Shown here piece after piece: positions 47,111-58,800 of a stretch of DNA of 64,000 bases. The position numbers and the translations under genes are program-made. The notes beneath the pieces were generated by a model. That model was given only the letters and a program-made list of their open reading frames with translations. It made no database searches and was not told the origin of the DNA. Positions within the stretch are counted from its first letter, which is position 1; each line of letters starts with the position of its first letter. The stretch is from contig JACSVZ010000007.1 of the NCBI GenBank assembly GCA_014706295.1, positions 37,369,133 to 37,433,132 on the forward strand, given 5' to 3'. The stretch is from Lycocorax pyrrhopterus obiensis (Eukaryota; Chordata; Aves; Passeriformes; Paradisaeidae).

Positions 47111-50100
47111 TCCCAGGCAGGGGCAGGATGGGTGATGGTTCTCAGCACTGCAGCTGACTTCCTACTTGAATGAAAGGCCTGGTGAGAGCTCTGTGCAAGA
47201 ACATATATTGCTTCTCTTTTGTGCCAAGCAGGTCAGTACACAAAACACTGAGACTGAAATAAGCTGTATCCCTAATGCACCTGGCCAGCTGCTTGGGGAA
47301 CTTCTGGAAAATAGTGTTTCATCAATAAGCAGTGACTGAACGAACCCAAGTGTTCATATATGAATTTCTGTTTCTCTTCCTTCTCTCCCTAGGTCCTGTT
47401 CTCCCCTCTTTCCTACCTTTCTGTCCCTTTTGTTCTGCTGGTGGTCAATGCTGCAGTCTTCTCATGCCTATAGCATGTCTTAGTCCTAGTTGTGCTTCTT
47501 GACAGACTGGCATCAGGTGTTCAGGGATCCACGAAGTAAAACCTACCTGGAGGTGAAGGGTTTCTTTTACATGGCTTACACACAACCTCTGCATTTTTTT
47601 TACTCTTTGTCTAATTAATTTTTTAAATTGAGAATATATACAAACAGGCTTTCTGCCTTTGTTTCCCCAGTCCTGGGCCCTGCTTCTGCTGGGCTTGTAA
47701 ATATTTTAAATTTTTAAAAAATTAAGTTTTACTGTATATATTCATAATTTCTGCTGAGCTTCTTATGTTCTCTTAGAATTCTTCATCATGACAGTGTGCC
47801 TAATGTCATCAGATTCAGACATAGTCTCAAATGTGCATAAACAACCAGAGAGGTGAAGGGGTGAATGATCCATGTGAATTCACTTTTTTGACTTTCTGTT
47901 CAGGTTTTTTCTTCATACGTACTGCTTTTGTATTTGTACGTCCTCTCGCTTTGTTCTTCCTTGGTCCGATGAAAGAGTGCCAGCACAAAGATCTCAGTAA
48001 CAACAGCCTGTGTGTGTGGTGAAGGGCAAAGAGGTGAGATATTCCCACCCAGGATAGAGGGAGAGAAGAACACACAAGGAAGCATATTCCCAGCATGAGC
48101 ATTAACAACTGGTATCTACTAAACACATAAAGACTGGTGTTTCTGGCCAACTAAAATGTCTTGATGACAGTTGCCAACTGAGTCAGTGTGTTTTCTATAT
48201 AAATTTGGAGGTATGGTCCAAAATCACTGTGTGTGGCAAGTGACAGTTCTTAAAGTTCATCATCAGGTTCTTGTACCCTTCAGATGTATGTCCCTTCCAG
48301 CCTGAGATCCCAGGGTGCCTGACTCTTCACACAGACTAGGAAAGCACCAGTTTTCCAACTCTCCAGCAGGTTTCCATTTGACTTTCATGCACCTGGTTCT
48401 GACCTTACTTGTTACATTTCACCAGCTGCTGGCTGCTCCTTAGTCACAGTATCCCCAGATACTGTGAGTATCTGGAGTATCTGAATCTACTTTCTGGAGA
48501 TTTTGTAACTATTTAATGAATTGTGAGATAGTGGGTATTTGAAATTAATCAGCTCAGTGAGTAAAAGTTGTTTTGAGAGCTCAGAGAATGACTTGCTCTG
48601 TGCCTGTGAGGAGCAGTGCTGCTTCTCTCCTCAGCTCCCTCCCAGGTTGCATCTGGAAAAATAGCCTGCAGTGCTTTCCAACAGCTCCACAGCTGCCAAA
48701 GCAGTGCCCCAGAGCTGCACAGGGTGAGGAGAAAGAAGGCACCGATGTCACGACTTTGGGGCTCAAGTGGGTGTTGTGAGACTGGGTCATAATGCTCCCA
48801 GTGCTGGTGGAAAGAGAAGCAATGATAGAGAGAATAATCTCTGCACTCCAGTGTCTTTTACTAGGCCACAATCCGCTTCGGCAGCTTATTTCTGTATGCT
48901 AATAAAACGGAATTGCCTTTCTGAAAAGTGTCAATGTCAGCACAGTACGCAGACTTGTATACAGACTTTCACAGCGAAAAAAAGAGTTCATAACCTCTTT
49001 TACTCTAGTAATTGCTGTTCTTAATTAATAAGTCTTTGTTATCTCCAAATTGAAGTAATTCTGTGAGCTACTCGTGCTTCCTGCTTAGCTTTCCTTAATT
49101 GTGCAGACATTTGAGTCAGCACTGGCTAACCTGGATGCCAAGTCCATATGCTAATACGTTCCCCTGCTCTGAGGGGACTGTTAGTTAGCAAGCTGCCCAC
49201 GTAATGCTGAACACGTGGGAACGGCTGTGTGCTGTGAATATTCTGGCCCAGCACACTTGTTTCAGTGCCAAAATGCCTCACAATCAGACATAATTTTTCA
49301 GTGTCACATTCACTTTCAGGGAACTCTCCTGACACAGGCTTTTGTTTTCTTCTTTCTGAACAACCATGAGGTGCTCAGAGATCGGGAAGTAAAACCTGCC
49401 GTGAGACTTGGGAGGGCTTTGTAGGGTTTGCCCACTGCCTCCCTTCCCTGCCAATGCCAAGGTAGCGGTGCCATGAAAGCAGTTATTTTCCCACTTTCCT
49501 CCTCTTCTCTTTAGCTTCACAATGCCCTCTGAACCTGTATTTTGGAGGATTATACTAGGAGACGTAGGACTGAAATATAGATTAAATTTAGCTGAAAAAG
49601 AAATGCAAAATCCCCAAATTCTTTACTTAGGGCAGATGGTATAATTTGGTATGCCAACAGTGCAATGCCATGAGTGTGCTACCCTCACACAAAATCCAGC
49701 CCCTTGCCGTGTGACCTGTAATTCACAGTGGGGTGTAACCAAGGGGTTTCACTGGGCCTGACTGGGTACCAACCTGCACATACAGCTATCTCAGACTGTG
49801 AGTGATGGCAGTGCAACGTGAGGCTGCTCTGCTCGAGACTGTACTTTGTTGCAGTTGTGGCAGACCAACGATATAAGCAATGTGAAGTTTGCAGGTGGAG
49901 GGAATATCTCAGGGTGTCAGCTGGGAGAGCTGGAAAAAACTGATCAAGAAACAGAAAGCCATTCAAGAAACAGAAGCTCAAGTATAAACTCACCATTCTG
50001 ATGTTGTTGTAGTAATGAAGAAACCCGAAAGCTTATCCAGCCTTTCCAACTCTACCAGTTGCTCTAACAAGAGATGGTACCTCTACCTTTAAACTTTACA

Positions 50101-52254
50101 GGCATTGCATTTTCCCTGCTAGGAGCTACACACTTAGAGGTTGTGGGCCGAGTTTACTGAACAGAATGGTACTTCCTAGCCTCACTGGTTCACTGGCACA
50201 ATGGACTTGATCTGGTCTGTCATGTTTCTTCAAACCCCCTCAGGTGAGAGGACAGAAGCAGCTGTATCTTCCCACCAAGGTGTCAGAGAAGGTCAGCATA
50301 GCAGAAAGACCAAATTGATGTATTTTCTGTGCACTTACGTGGTCTCTCTTCCCTCTCAGCACAGCTCACTCTTCTGGCTGCAGTAGGCAGTTCTAGTATA
50401 ACAGCAGACTCCTCAGGGTCCTTGGTTATTGTTGTGTAAATCCAGATCTAGACCTGTATAAAAAGCAGTGAACAAATGTGAAATAAAAAAATGAAAGGTG
50501 AGAATACTTACTTGTCGTGTTGTGTTGAATCACACCACTGATCATGACTTTTGCTCTCTTTTGTCTACTCCTTTTTTTTTGGACAGAATTTTAATTCTGT
50601 CTCTCAATGTTCTTGTAATACTGTACTCACCCACAGTTTTCTTACCTTACTGTGTGGTTTTACCATGGTGAATCTTGCAGGAGCTTTCCTTCCCTTTGGA
50701 ATTCATACCCATCTTTATTTTGTTCCCCTCTGTGAGTATGGAACAGCATCCACTGCTGGTGCTGTGCTCTGGTTAGGCAGAATGAGTTCTGTCAAAAAAG
50801 AAAAAGGAAAAAAGAAAAGGGCAGGAGCATTTCTTTCCTTACTGGGGGGCTCGGCAACATTTTGAGGCTTGGGCTTCATTAGAGCAGTGAATGGGACTTG
50901 GTATTTTAAAACTAAGCAGAGTCCATAGTCCTTTCACAGTCATGGATGATTGCACATTGTGGTCTTAGCAGTTTACTAGTCTAATGTTTCACTTGCTTTC
51001 ACATTTTTGAATGGTGATTTCTGCATCCCCAATAGGCTGGGGAAGTCCTGGAAGCAGGTTTAGTATTGCGTGTGGTTGGAAACTTCTGGGCAGACGTTTT
51101 TCTTTGGAAAAATGCTTGTTCATTGAAACTGAGTGGTGCTGGGGACATGGATTTTGGGGTTTTTTTGCACTTGTATTTTGCTGTAGATGATGCTATTATA
51201 TAACTCTGATTTGAATTGGTACAAGATAAGAGGCAGAATAATAAAGAAGGGTGAAAACAAGAATGAAATGTTTTGATTTACTGGATTTTTAATGCTCTTT
51301 TGTGGGAAATTTCAATTTTTCAGTCCACTCTGGAATGAAACCATTTTTGCAACTTCAGTAGTTCACATGAGAGACGTTTTGAAATTGGACAGCACTGTGT
51401 GCTGGTCTGCACTGCTTGTCCACGTCTTTCCAGCTGGCTGTGCTGTGCAGCTTTTGCTGTGGTCAGTGGTGTGACGTGTCAGGAAGCACTAGAAAGGTTG
51501 TCTAAGTATCAGTCTGGAGAAAAAACTGTGGCAGCAGCGAGCAACTTCTGCTGAAGCCAGGCAGAAAGGATGCGTGGATAGTGGAACAAAGATGGAGGAG
51601 CCTTGCTGGCTGCAGTCCTGGCTTTGGAAAGTCTGAGGGGAGAGTTTCAATAACTTTATTTATCATTTGCATGGCAGTGTCCTCTGCAAAAAAGGACAGG
51701 AAACAATGAGAGTCCTAGGAAAAGAAAGCAGAAGAGGGGAAAGAAAAAAGAAGGAAAAAGTTGATGGAGTTTTCACATTAAAAAAAATAGTAGCAAAATT
51801 ACTGAAAAGTTTGTTAGAGGAGGAAAAGGGGAAAAAAAGTGAAGGTAATGGAGCAAGAGTTGACTCCATGTGTCTTAAACATGCTGAGGGAAAAGACAGG
51901 ATGGCTGTGACTGAGAAGCTACAGAAACTGGAATTATGGACAAAAGTAGGGAGAAAAAGGAAAATCAAGTGAGGAAAAAAACAAAGAACACGGTGAGGTT
52001 CCCTTCCTGGTAATTTTGTGGAAACAAACAGTGGCTCTGGGTATGAGGTGCTGTTTTCTGTGTATTGAGGGAATGATAAACACCCTGACTTTTGGTACAT
52101 TTTCTGATCTACTTCAATGTCTTGAGAGGCATGATATGGCCCTGAAGTCTGGTAACAGGAACAGGTTAGGCTGTGAAGTTCTATCACTTTTGATTTATCT
52201 GGCCACCATGCATGTCACAAGGAAGGAGTATCTTGCAATTACTCTTTAATTATA

Positions 52255-52455
52255 TGATTAGTTAATAGGGTTTCCTATTAAACACCATGTAACTACGTGA
52301 AGATTACCGTGTAATTACCTTTAGTAGATCCAAAACTAATTAGCATATAACCTGTATTCTTGCCTTGTGGTTGGGAAGGCTATAATCTTGTAATGATATG
52401 GTGCTCACTGTGTTGTCAGCCTGCCACTACATGCTAATTTCCATGTAGTTAAACG
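52255..52455. repeat. Cluster of AT-rich inverted repeats (unclassified)
   Basis: Several inverted repeats fall within 200 bp. TTAATAGG-GTTT-CCTATTAA is a perfect 8-bp hairpin at 52262-52281. TAACTACGTG near 52291 is matched by the inverse CATGTAGTTA near 52442, with one mismatch. AATTAGCAT near 52339 is matched by ATGCTAATT near 52432. The arms occur in nested order, as in the ends of a palindromic MITE, and the block is dense in TAAT cores and GTAATTAC. It may be an old DNA-transposon relic or a regulatory element. I cannot name a family. Confidence 0.45.
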
Positions 52456-53830
52456 CACAGTAGTTTTCACACAAGTAGTATTTGTGTTCTGTTACCAATT
52501 GTGCCATAAACTTGTGCCCCTGTTGGCACTGACGGTGACTTAAACCAATTACATTTTCGAATTGCCTATGTGAAAGTCTTTTGTTATACCCTTTGCTTGC
52601 TGCTGCGCTGTAAACTCAGCTGGATGTGAACACTTAAAGCAATCTTGAGGCAGGAGACTTGATTAGCTTCCTTCATTTGCTTCACCAAATCTAGTGCAAA
52701 ATGCACATGTCTGTGTTACTGATGTTTACTGTTCATTTGTGGGAAGCAGTGGCTTCTGGGTAGTAAATGCTGCAGGTAAAGCACCAGTTCAATAATCATA
52801 ATAAAATAATGTGTACTTTAAAGATAAGCATCCTTGCCCAAGTTTAAGTGGAGGTGAATTCTTTCTGTGTTGTTTCACTTCTAAAATGCAGCTGAACTAT
52901 TGGTGAGCAAAGCTCACTTGCTGAATAAACACAGGCTAGGTTTTATCTTTCACCAGATGAATAAAAATATTTTTTAAATAATGGCTTTATGATTTTGCAT
53001 CTATAAGAGCAAATAAACTGTTTATTTGCGGTGTATTCTTTGCTATTCAGTTTCTAATGAAGAGCTCCATCATACCTCTTGGCTGGGATAGGACAGGAAA
53101 AGTGACCACTATAAATACAGTTTGGTTGATTTTTCTGTTTTCTTTGTCTTTTCCTATCTCTTTTTCTTTTGTCTACATTTACCTTTCTGAAATGCATTCT
53201 GTATGTTTTACAGTTTTCCTTGAACCTAGAGTAACCTCAAACATATAAATCCACTCTGTTTTCCTCCCTTTCCTCCCCAACTTTTGCTCAGATGGCCTTG
53301 TTAAACCCTTCAAGGCAGACCTTGAAGACACTGGCATTTGAAGTGATGGCTAAGACATACTAGCAAGGTGGGCTGGTTGTGGCTTGGGTTTGTTTAATTC
53401 TGTTGCCCAAACAGTTTGTGCCTTGTTAGAGTTCTGTCACCTGTGGGTGCAATAAATTCACATTCCCATGTTCAGGCTGCCCAGGAAATTATTCAGCAGG
53501 AGCAGACCCAAGGTGAGACCAGATTGTTGCAGATCTCACTACCCAGTATCTGTATCTTTCACTTTGTCAGTGACATTCTGCTGGGTTTGAATGTGTAGGT
53601 TTTTTCCCAACTAGTTCTGTACCCTCTTCCAATAGTTACGTGTAGACTGTATTTCTCTAGCCTACTTCTGCTAGGGAATGTCATGAGAGACAGTGTCAAA
53701 AGCCTTAGTAAGTCAAGATACATAATGTGCACATTCTTTTCTATTGCCATGTCTGCTTCTTTGACAAAGAAGGAAATTACAATACCTTGACATGACTTGT
53801 TCTTGGCAAATCCATTATTGGCTTTTACTC

Positions 53831-53860
53831 ATCTCTCTCTCTCCCTCTCCCTCTTCTTCT
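53831..53860 (+). repeat. CT-rich microsatellite inside the old CR1
   Basis: An imperfect (CT)n / CCCTCT run (ATCTCTCTCTCTCCCTCTCC and on to CTTCTTCT) interrupts the antisense CR1. Confidence 0.85.
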
Positions 53861-54087
53861 AAGATCTTTGAAGTAGTTTGTTTATTTGCTACTTCTCCTG
53901 ACTGCTTTAAAAAGGTTTTAACTCCTGAAACCGTCACTGAGGTTTTTTTATATATCACGTCATTTATCTTTATAGAATACATTATGTCTCCCTATCAGCC
54001 CTTTCTGGTGTGCATCTCTGCACTGTCTAAGCTACAAAACTCTGCTGCCGCTACAGTATTTACACAGATTGGTCAGAAATTCCCTAG

Positions 54088-54098
54088 CCCCCCCCCCC
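54088..54098 (+). repeat. C11 homopolymer
   Basis: Eleven C residues between CCCTAG and ATTCACG, inside the antisense CR1 where its relatives have a C-rich CCCCGG or CCTGGCTCC stretch. Confidence 0.9.
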
Positions 54099-55824
54099 AT
54101 TCACGTCTTTTAAATAAGAGCATGATATTGCTCATTTTGCCTTTTCCTAGACCTCATCCTTTGATATTCATGAGCTCTGAGAACTGTTAATGCTCATGAC
54201 ACTGCTTCACCTACTCCTTCAAGTATCCCATGATGAAATCAGCCTGACCAGCTGAACTGAAAACATCCAGCTACTCTGTAATGTCTTTTTTGCTCTTCCA
54301 GGCAGCTAAATTAACCCATCTGTTGTTGGTACTACTGGTGTTAGCAAACTGATTACATGAATTCAATTCTTTGGCCTCTTACATATCTACTGACAGCTTT
54401 CTCCCCTGTGAGCAGCAAACCAACTCTCGTCTTGGTCTTCTTTTTACTAACAACCTCTTTATAGAAATACACTCTTCTTGCCTGGGATGTTTCTTCCTAA
54501 TTGTGTCTCATCCAGCCCTTTTCTGGTTTTTCCCCACGTTTATTTTAGATCCATTCTTCTGTGCCCTAGCTTTACACTTTAGAGTATGTTTCCTTCTTGT
54601 CTTGAGCACAATGAAGAGCTTATGATACAGAGAGATGAGGAGATAAGCACCACTTTATACTTAAGTATTCTGAATAGATATATGAGATCACAGGTATGTG
54701 AGATGCATAAATATATGGCTACGCAGGAATTCAGATGCACAAGTGGACACTGGTTCAGCAGAACCAGAGTTAGAGAAAATTTTCCTGAGCTACGTGTGAT
54801 CTCTACAGCGGAGTGATCTTTCTTGTGCAGCAGTTAAGGTCCAGCTTTGCTGCATGTTGTTACTTGGGACTGATGATGTGATTTATCATTTCAAATGAGA
54901 TTTCTAGGAACTGAGATCCGGCAGCAACGCTACAGAACAGAAGACTGACTGTGCAGGAAAGCTGCAGGATAAACTTGGAGGCATCTTTTATCTTCCAGGT
55001 TGTTTGTATCGGTCTTCATTTCTCTCTGTCATTCTTCTCTTTCTCACATTTCACTTTTCTTGTCTGTCTTGAGATGTCAGAAAACTGTGAAAACCCACAT
55101 GGAAGCTGGGAAAGCCCATCATGTCGCAGGCCAATGTAGAAAGTGTCAGGAAGCCAGCAGGTGCTCTGAGCTGCAGTGTCTGTTGGTAGGCTGAGAATGA
55201 GCCACTGCCTATGAGGTTATTGTGGTGGAACTGGAATCATTGGTGGCACTGGGATTCTCATTACCAGACGGCTGGAAGCTGCATTAATGATGAGGTCTGC
55301 TGTGAGGTCCTCCTTGGCATTTTGTGTGATATCAGGAGCACAGCAGGACTATCATGTAGCACTTGAATCTTGTATGCCTATACTAATTTTAGGGACACAA
55401 ATGAGGAGAGGAGCTTTGGCAGCTCTTTTGCTTCTGTTTACTTGAAATCTCTGAAGGTAGCAAACCTGTGGTCTCTTTACCAACACTGCAAAAAGAATCA
55501 GTTTCTTTACCTGTAGATATACTAATGCTACTTTGAAATAAATGATCTGTAATGAAGCTGGTTTCACCTGGGATGCCTGAAATCTGGTGTTTGATGAGAA
55601 GGTGAGTACAGCATTGTCTGTCTTTGTCTACTCTCTGATCTGTGATGTACTAAATAACTTTGGGCACTTGTGCAGCTTGTGCTGGCTCTGAGCCAGGACC
55701 AGCTTTGTGTGTTTGCTAATGAGATCAATGCCATTGGGGGCAGACTCAAGTTTAGTGCATGATCTTTTGTGCTGTCTGCCAATAAAAGATTTCTGTGGTA
55801 CTCAATGTCTGGCTGCCTGGAACC

Positions 55825-55839
55825 TTTTTTTTTTTTTTT
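55825..55839 (+). repeat. T15 homopolymer
   Basis: A run of fifteen T followed by ATTTTATTG. Nothing resembling a retrocopy adjoins it. Confidence 0.9.
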
Positions 55840-58800
55840 ATTTTATTGTTAATTTCTCTCCTGTTATGGAAAAATCCTTGTGATTTAAGATGATACTGTT
55901 CTGCGTGCTGAGTATATACATAGTTGTCTGGACTCTTAAATGCAGGAGAGGGAAAAATATGTGGGATATGTTAAGTTCAGATCTGGGAACAGGTGCAGGC
56001 TCTTTCTGAGGTAGTAATGCAGATATTAAAAGAATAATATCCTAAAATGACAGAAGTTTAGTAACTGTCAGTAAGAACAGGTGGAGTTCACTTTTAGGAA
56101 GAATATGAAATGTATCAGTGGCATTCAAAGTTTGATTTCTTTAAACTTCCTGTCCTCACAAGAGCTCTGGTACTTTTTCCTGTTCTGAATGGAGGTGGGG
56201 AGAACATCCTGAAAGAGTCATAGCACTGGTATTTTACTGTGGTCTTAAATAGAGCTGTGCAGTGCCCTACTGACCCCGCACTGGTGCTGAGCTGAAGGAC
56301 TCTCCTGGGTCTCAGTTCTCCTTCCCTACGTAAGGCAGAGTCCTTTGGCTGTGTGAGTCACAGACTGGTTCATGTGATGACAGATACACCGAGGGTAGAC
56401 TCTGTACTTAGAGCTTTTATTAGTCCTGCTCCCAGATCTCAGACTTCTGTATGGGACTGGGTACCTTGGCTTACCTCCTTCTGCACGGGGTGCTGTGGTC
56501 TGGATAACACAGCAATGGTGCGTTTTGAAAATTGTTTTTGAATTGTCCCAGTGAAAAAGTAATTTAACACGTTTTAATTTAATTTGGATTTGCTTAGTCA
56601 TCTGTAGTAACCTTTTTCTCCTCTCTTTTATAAAATGCGGCTTTTAAGAGTACATTTTTTAGATCCATCTTTCTGAGTCTCAGTTGAGAGCAAAATACAG
56701 TTGCCCATCAGCAGCTGTGCATGAAGAACTTTTCTGAGGAGCCAGTCTGCTGTTTTCCAAACATTTTGTTTTCTTTCTCTTGCAGTGACTCAGTAGACAC
56801 AAAATCACCCCAAGCACTGTGGTGTGTTTAAACTGTATGGTTATCTTTCCACAGTTGGAATAAACAAACATAATTTGTTTAGAAACTTCTATTACTCTCT
56901 ACTGTTCTCTACAGTAACTCACTTGAAATATTCACCCTGCAGATGTTAAAAATGTAGGTGTCAAAATCATCTTCTGCTTGTGCTCCAGCCCTGTTATGGA
57001 AGTGTTACTAAATTGTGTCATTCTATTTACAAAGCTACATGATTTAAGTGAAAATAAGTCTTTCAACTATAAATATTTTACCTCTCAAAATACTACTGAA
57101 ATAACTTCTGGGGGAAAAAAAAAAGGTGAATCCTAAAAAAAAAGAAAGGCTAAATAAATTCCAGATATGTAAGATGGTATTTGTGCTTTTCAAACCAAAA
57201 CTGACAGGAGACTGTTATGAAATGTACTCTGACCATCACATAGCTATTCATGGACAGTGTAAGACTTGGCAATGGAAAAGGCACTACCTGTGTATGATTC
57301 ACGTTTTACATTCACATGGCATTACCTCAGTCTGCTGTCGTACAGAGCTATGCTCAAACAAATAATCACCAGAACCATTATTACATTTTGACATATCTGG
57401 CACAATGTTTGAAGGTGTACAGACATGATATAATGTATTTTTCTAATCTGTAATGGGATGAACATGTGTCTTACCAGCCTTTGTCACAGACATTTCCCAG
57501 ACTGAGTATCCCAAAACCATTACTCAGATACTGAGACAATTGTTTCTCTTTTTTGAGCAAAATAAATTTAAGTCTTCATTCAACTTGCTGGTTACATGAA
57601 GTTGCTTGAGTACCAAAATTTCTGTCTCTAGGTTTTTGCTTTTAAATCTTCCAAGGGTCCTGTCCTTAGGCTAAGCTCGCAGTCATAAAAAATTTGACAA
57701 TGAGTTTGTTCCTCAATAAATTTGAATTAATTTCTGAGTCTTTGCTGTTTCTATAATGTGCATTTGACAGAAACAAAAATAGTGCCCTACTGCCCTTATT
57801 CGAGATTCAATTTCAAGAGGAGACTTGGACTATTTTCACTTCTGAATCTGCTACATTATATAGCAAGGCAGGACAAATGTGCTCTGGATGGATGATATCC
57901 TTGCGTGACAAAAGTAAGAAAACTGGCCAAAATTGTATTCGTGCTATCCCGAAGATCACTAAATAGAAATCACATTCACAAGAGAGCACAGATGAAAGAG
58001 AAAAAAGTGGCAAAATAACAGATGAAAACAAATACTTTTTCACCAAGGTGCAAGGTAATTTTGGGACTCTTAACCAAAATATTTTCCAAGTGCAGAATTA
58101 GGCAAAAAAAATTTAAGAAGGGGATTAAACATATAAATGAATTTCAAGCAGAATATATTGCTTGAAAAACGATGAGTGACAGAGCGTTATGGTAACAGAG
58201 CATTATATATAAAACCAAATATTTGTGCTCCTGTATTTGACCAGAGTTTTAACAGCTTGAATGAAAATCGTGTCCTTTTTCTTTACCTCTCAAAAAGCTG
58301 TGTATTTAATCTGAGCTAATCTTCTAAACATTGTGTGTAGTGTCAGGGGAGAAGGAGAGACAAGGAGATATTTCCTTAGCATTTTAAAGCTCTGGTTTGG
58401 CAATGAGCTCTCTATCTGCACCAGACAGATACTTCATCAGGTCTGGACAGCAGGAGCTCTGCTGCTCATGCAGAGCTTGGGTAGCTAACACTGCCTGTGA
58501 GCGAGCATGTTGCCTTCGGACTGTGGGCCAGGGCAGGGACAGAATGAAACCACACAGAGCTCCTTCAGGACTGGGACATGAATATGATCTATAGAGATTA
58601 CTCTTCTAATATCATCTGTGTCTAGACAGATGGGTATGCTCTTGTTAGCTGATGAGTTGTGTTAATTGCATTGGTAGCAATGTGTCTTCAGACAACCATT
58701 TACTTCCTCTGAGAGCTGCATTTATGATGTTCCACCAAGACTGTACACAATTCAATAGATGTCGAAGAGCCTCTGAATGTTTTTTTCAGTCTTGATGTTT

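Larger units (their letters stand above)
40171..52254. other. Intergenic flank, no gene seen
   Basis: There are twelve kilobases with no exon, RNA gene or repeat family that I can name. Texture varies: 41380-41560 and 44500-44620 are GC-richer with several CpGs but too short and sparse for a CpG-island promoter. Hairpins lie at 42339-42359 and 43537-43564. A G-rich run is at 47091-47110. A purine-rich stretch on the + strand at 51690-51985 creates open frames on both strands (101 codons + and 174 codons -). Neither looks like a protein family. Confidence 0.55.
53410..54610 (-). mobile_element. Ancient CR1/L3-type LINE, antisense, decayed ORF2
   Basis: On the minus strand this ~1.2 kb aligns by eye with the middle of CR1 ORF2 in the expected order. 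High coordinates (54400-54600) match the region before the reverse-transcriptase core. Motif A follows at about 53680-53725 (MYLD...LRLLTLSL, from YLDFSKAFDTVSH). Then comes the SGVPQGSVLGP...LFN region at about 53475-53565, and the FADD region near 53430-53460. A passage on the + strand, GTTAATGCTCATGACACTGC then CTTCACCTACTCCTTCAAGT, also follows the CR1 pattern. Many indels and stops are present, with a CT-rich microsatellite and a C11 run inside. It is much older than the two + strand CR1 copies. Confidence 0.75.

Noticed and set aside
51663..52187. 174-codon minus-strand frame, the longest in the window
   Set aside because: It is the complement of a purine-rich strand; Phe/Ser/Pro/Leu-rich low complexity explains its openness.
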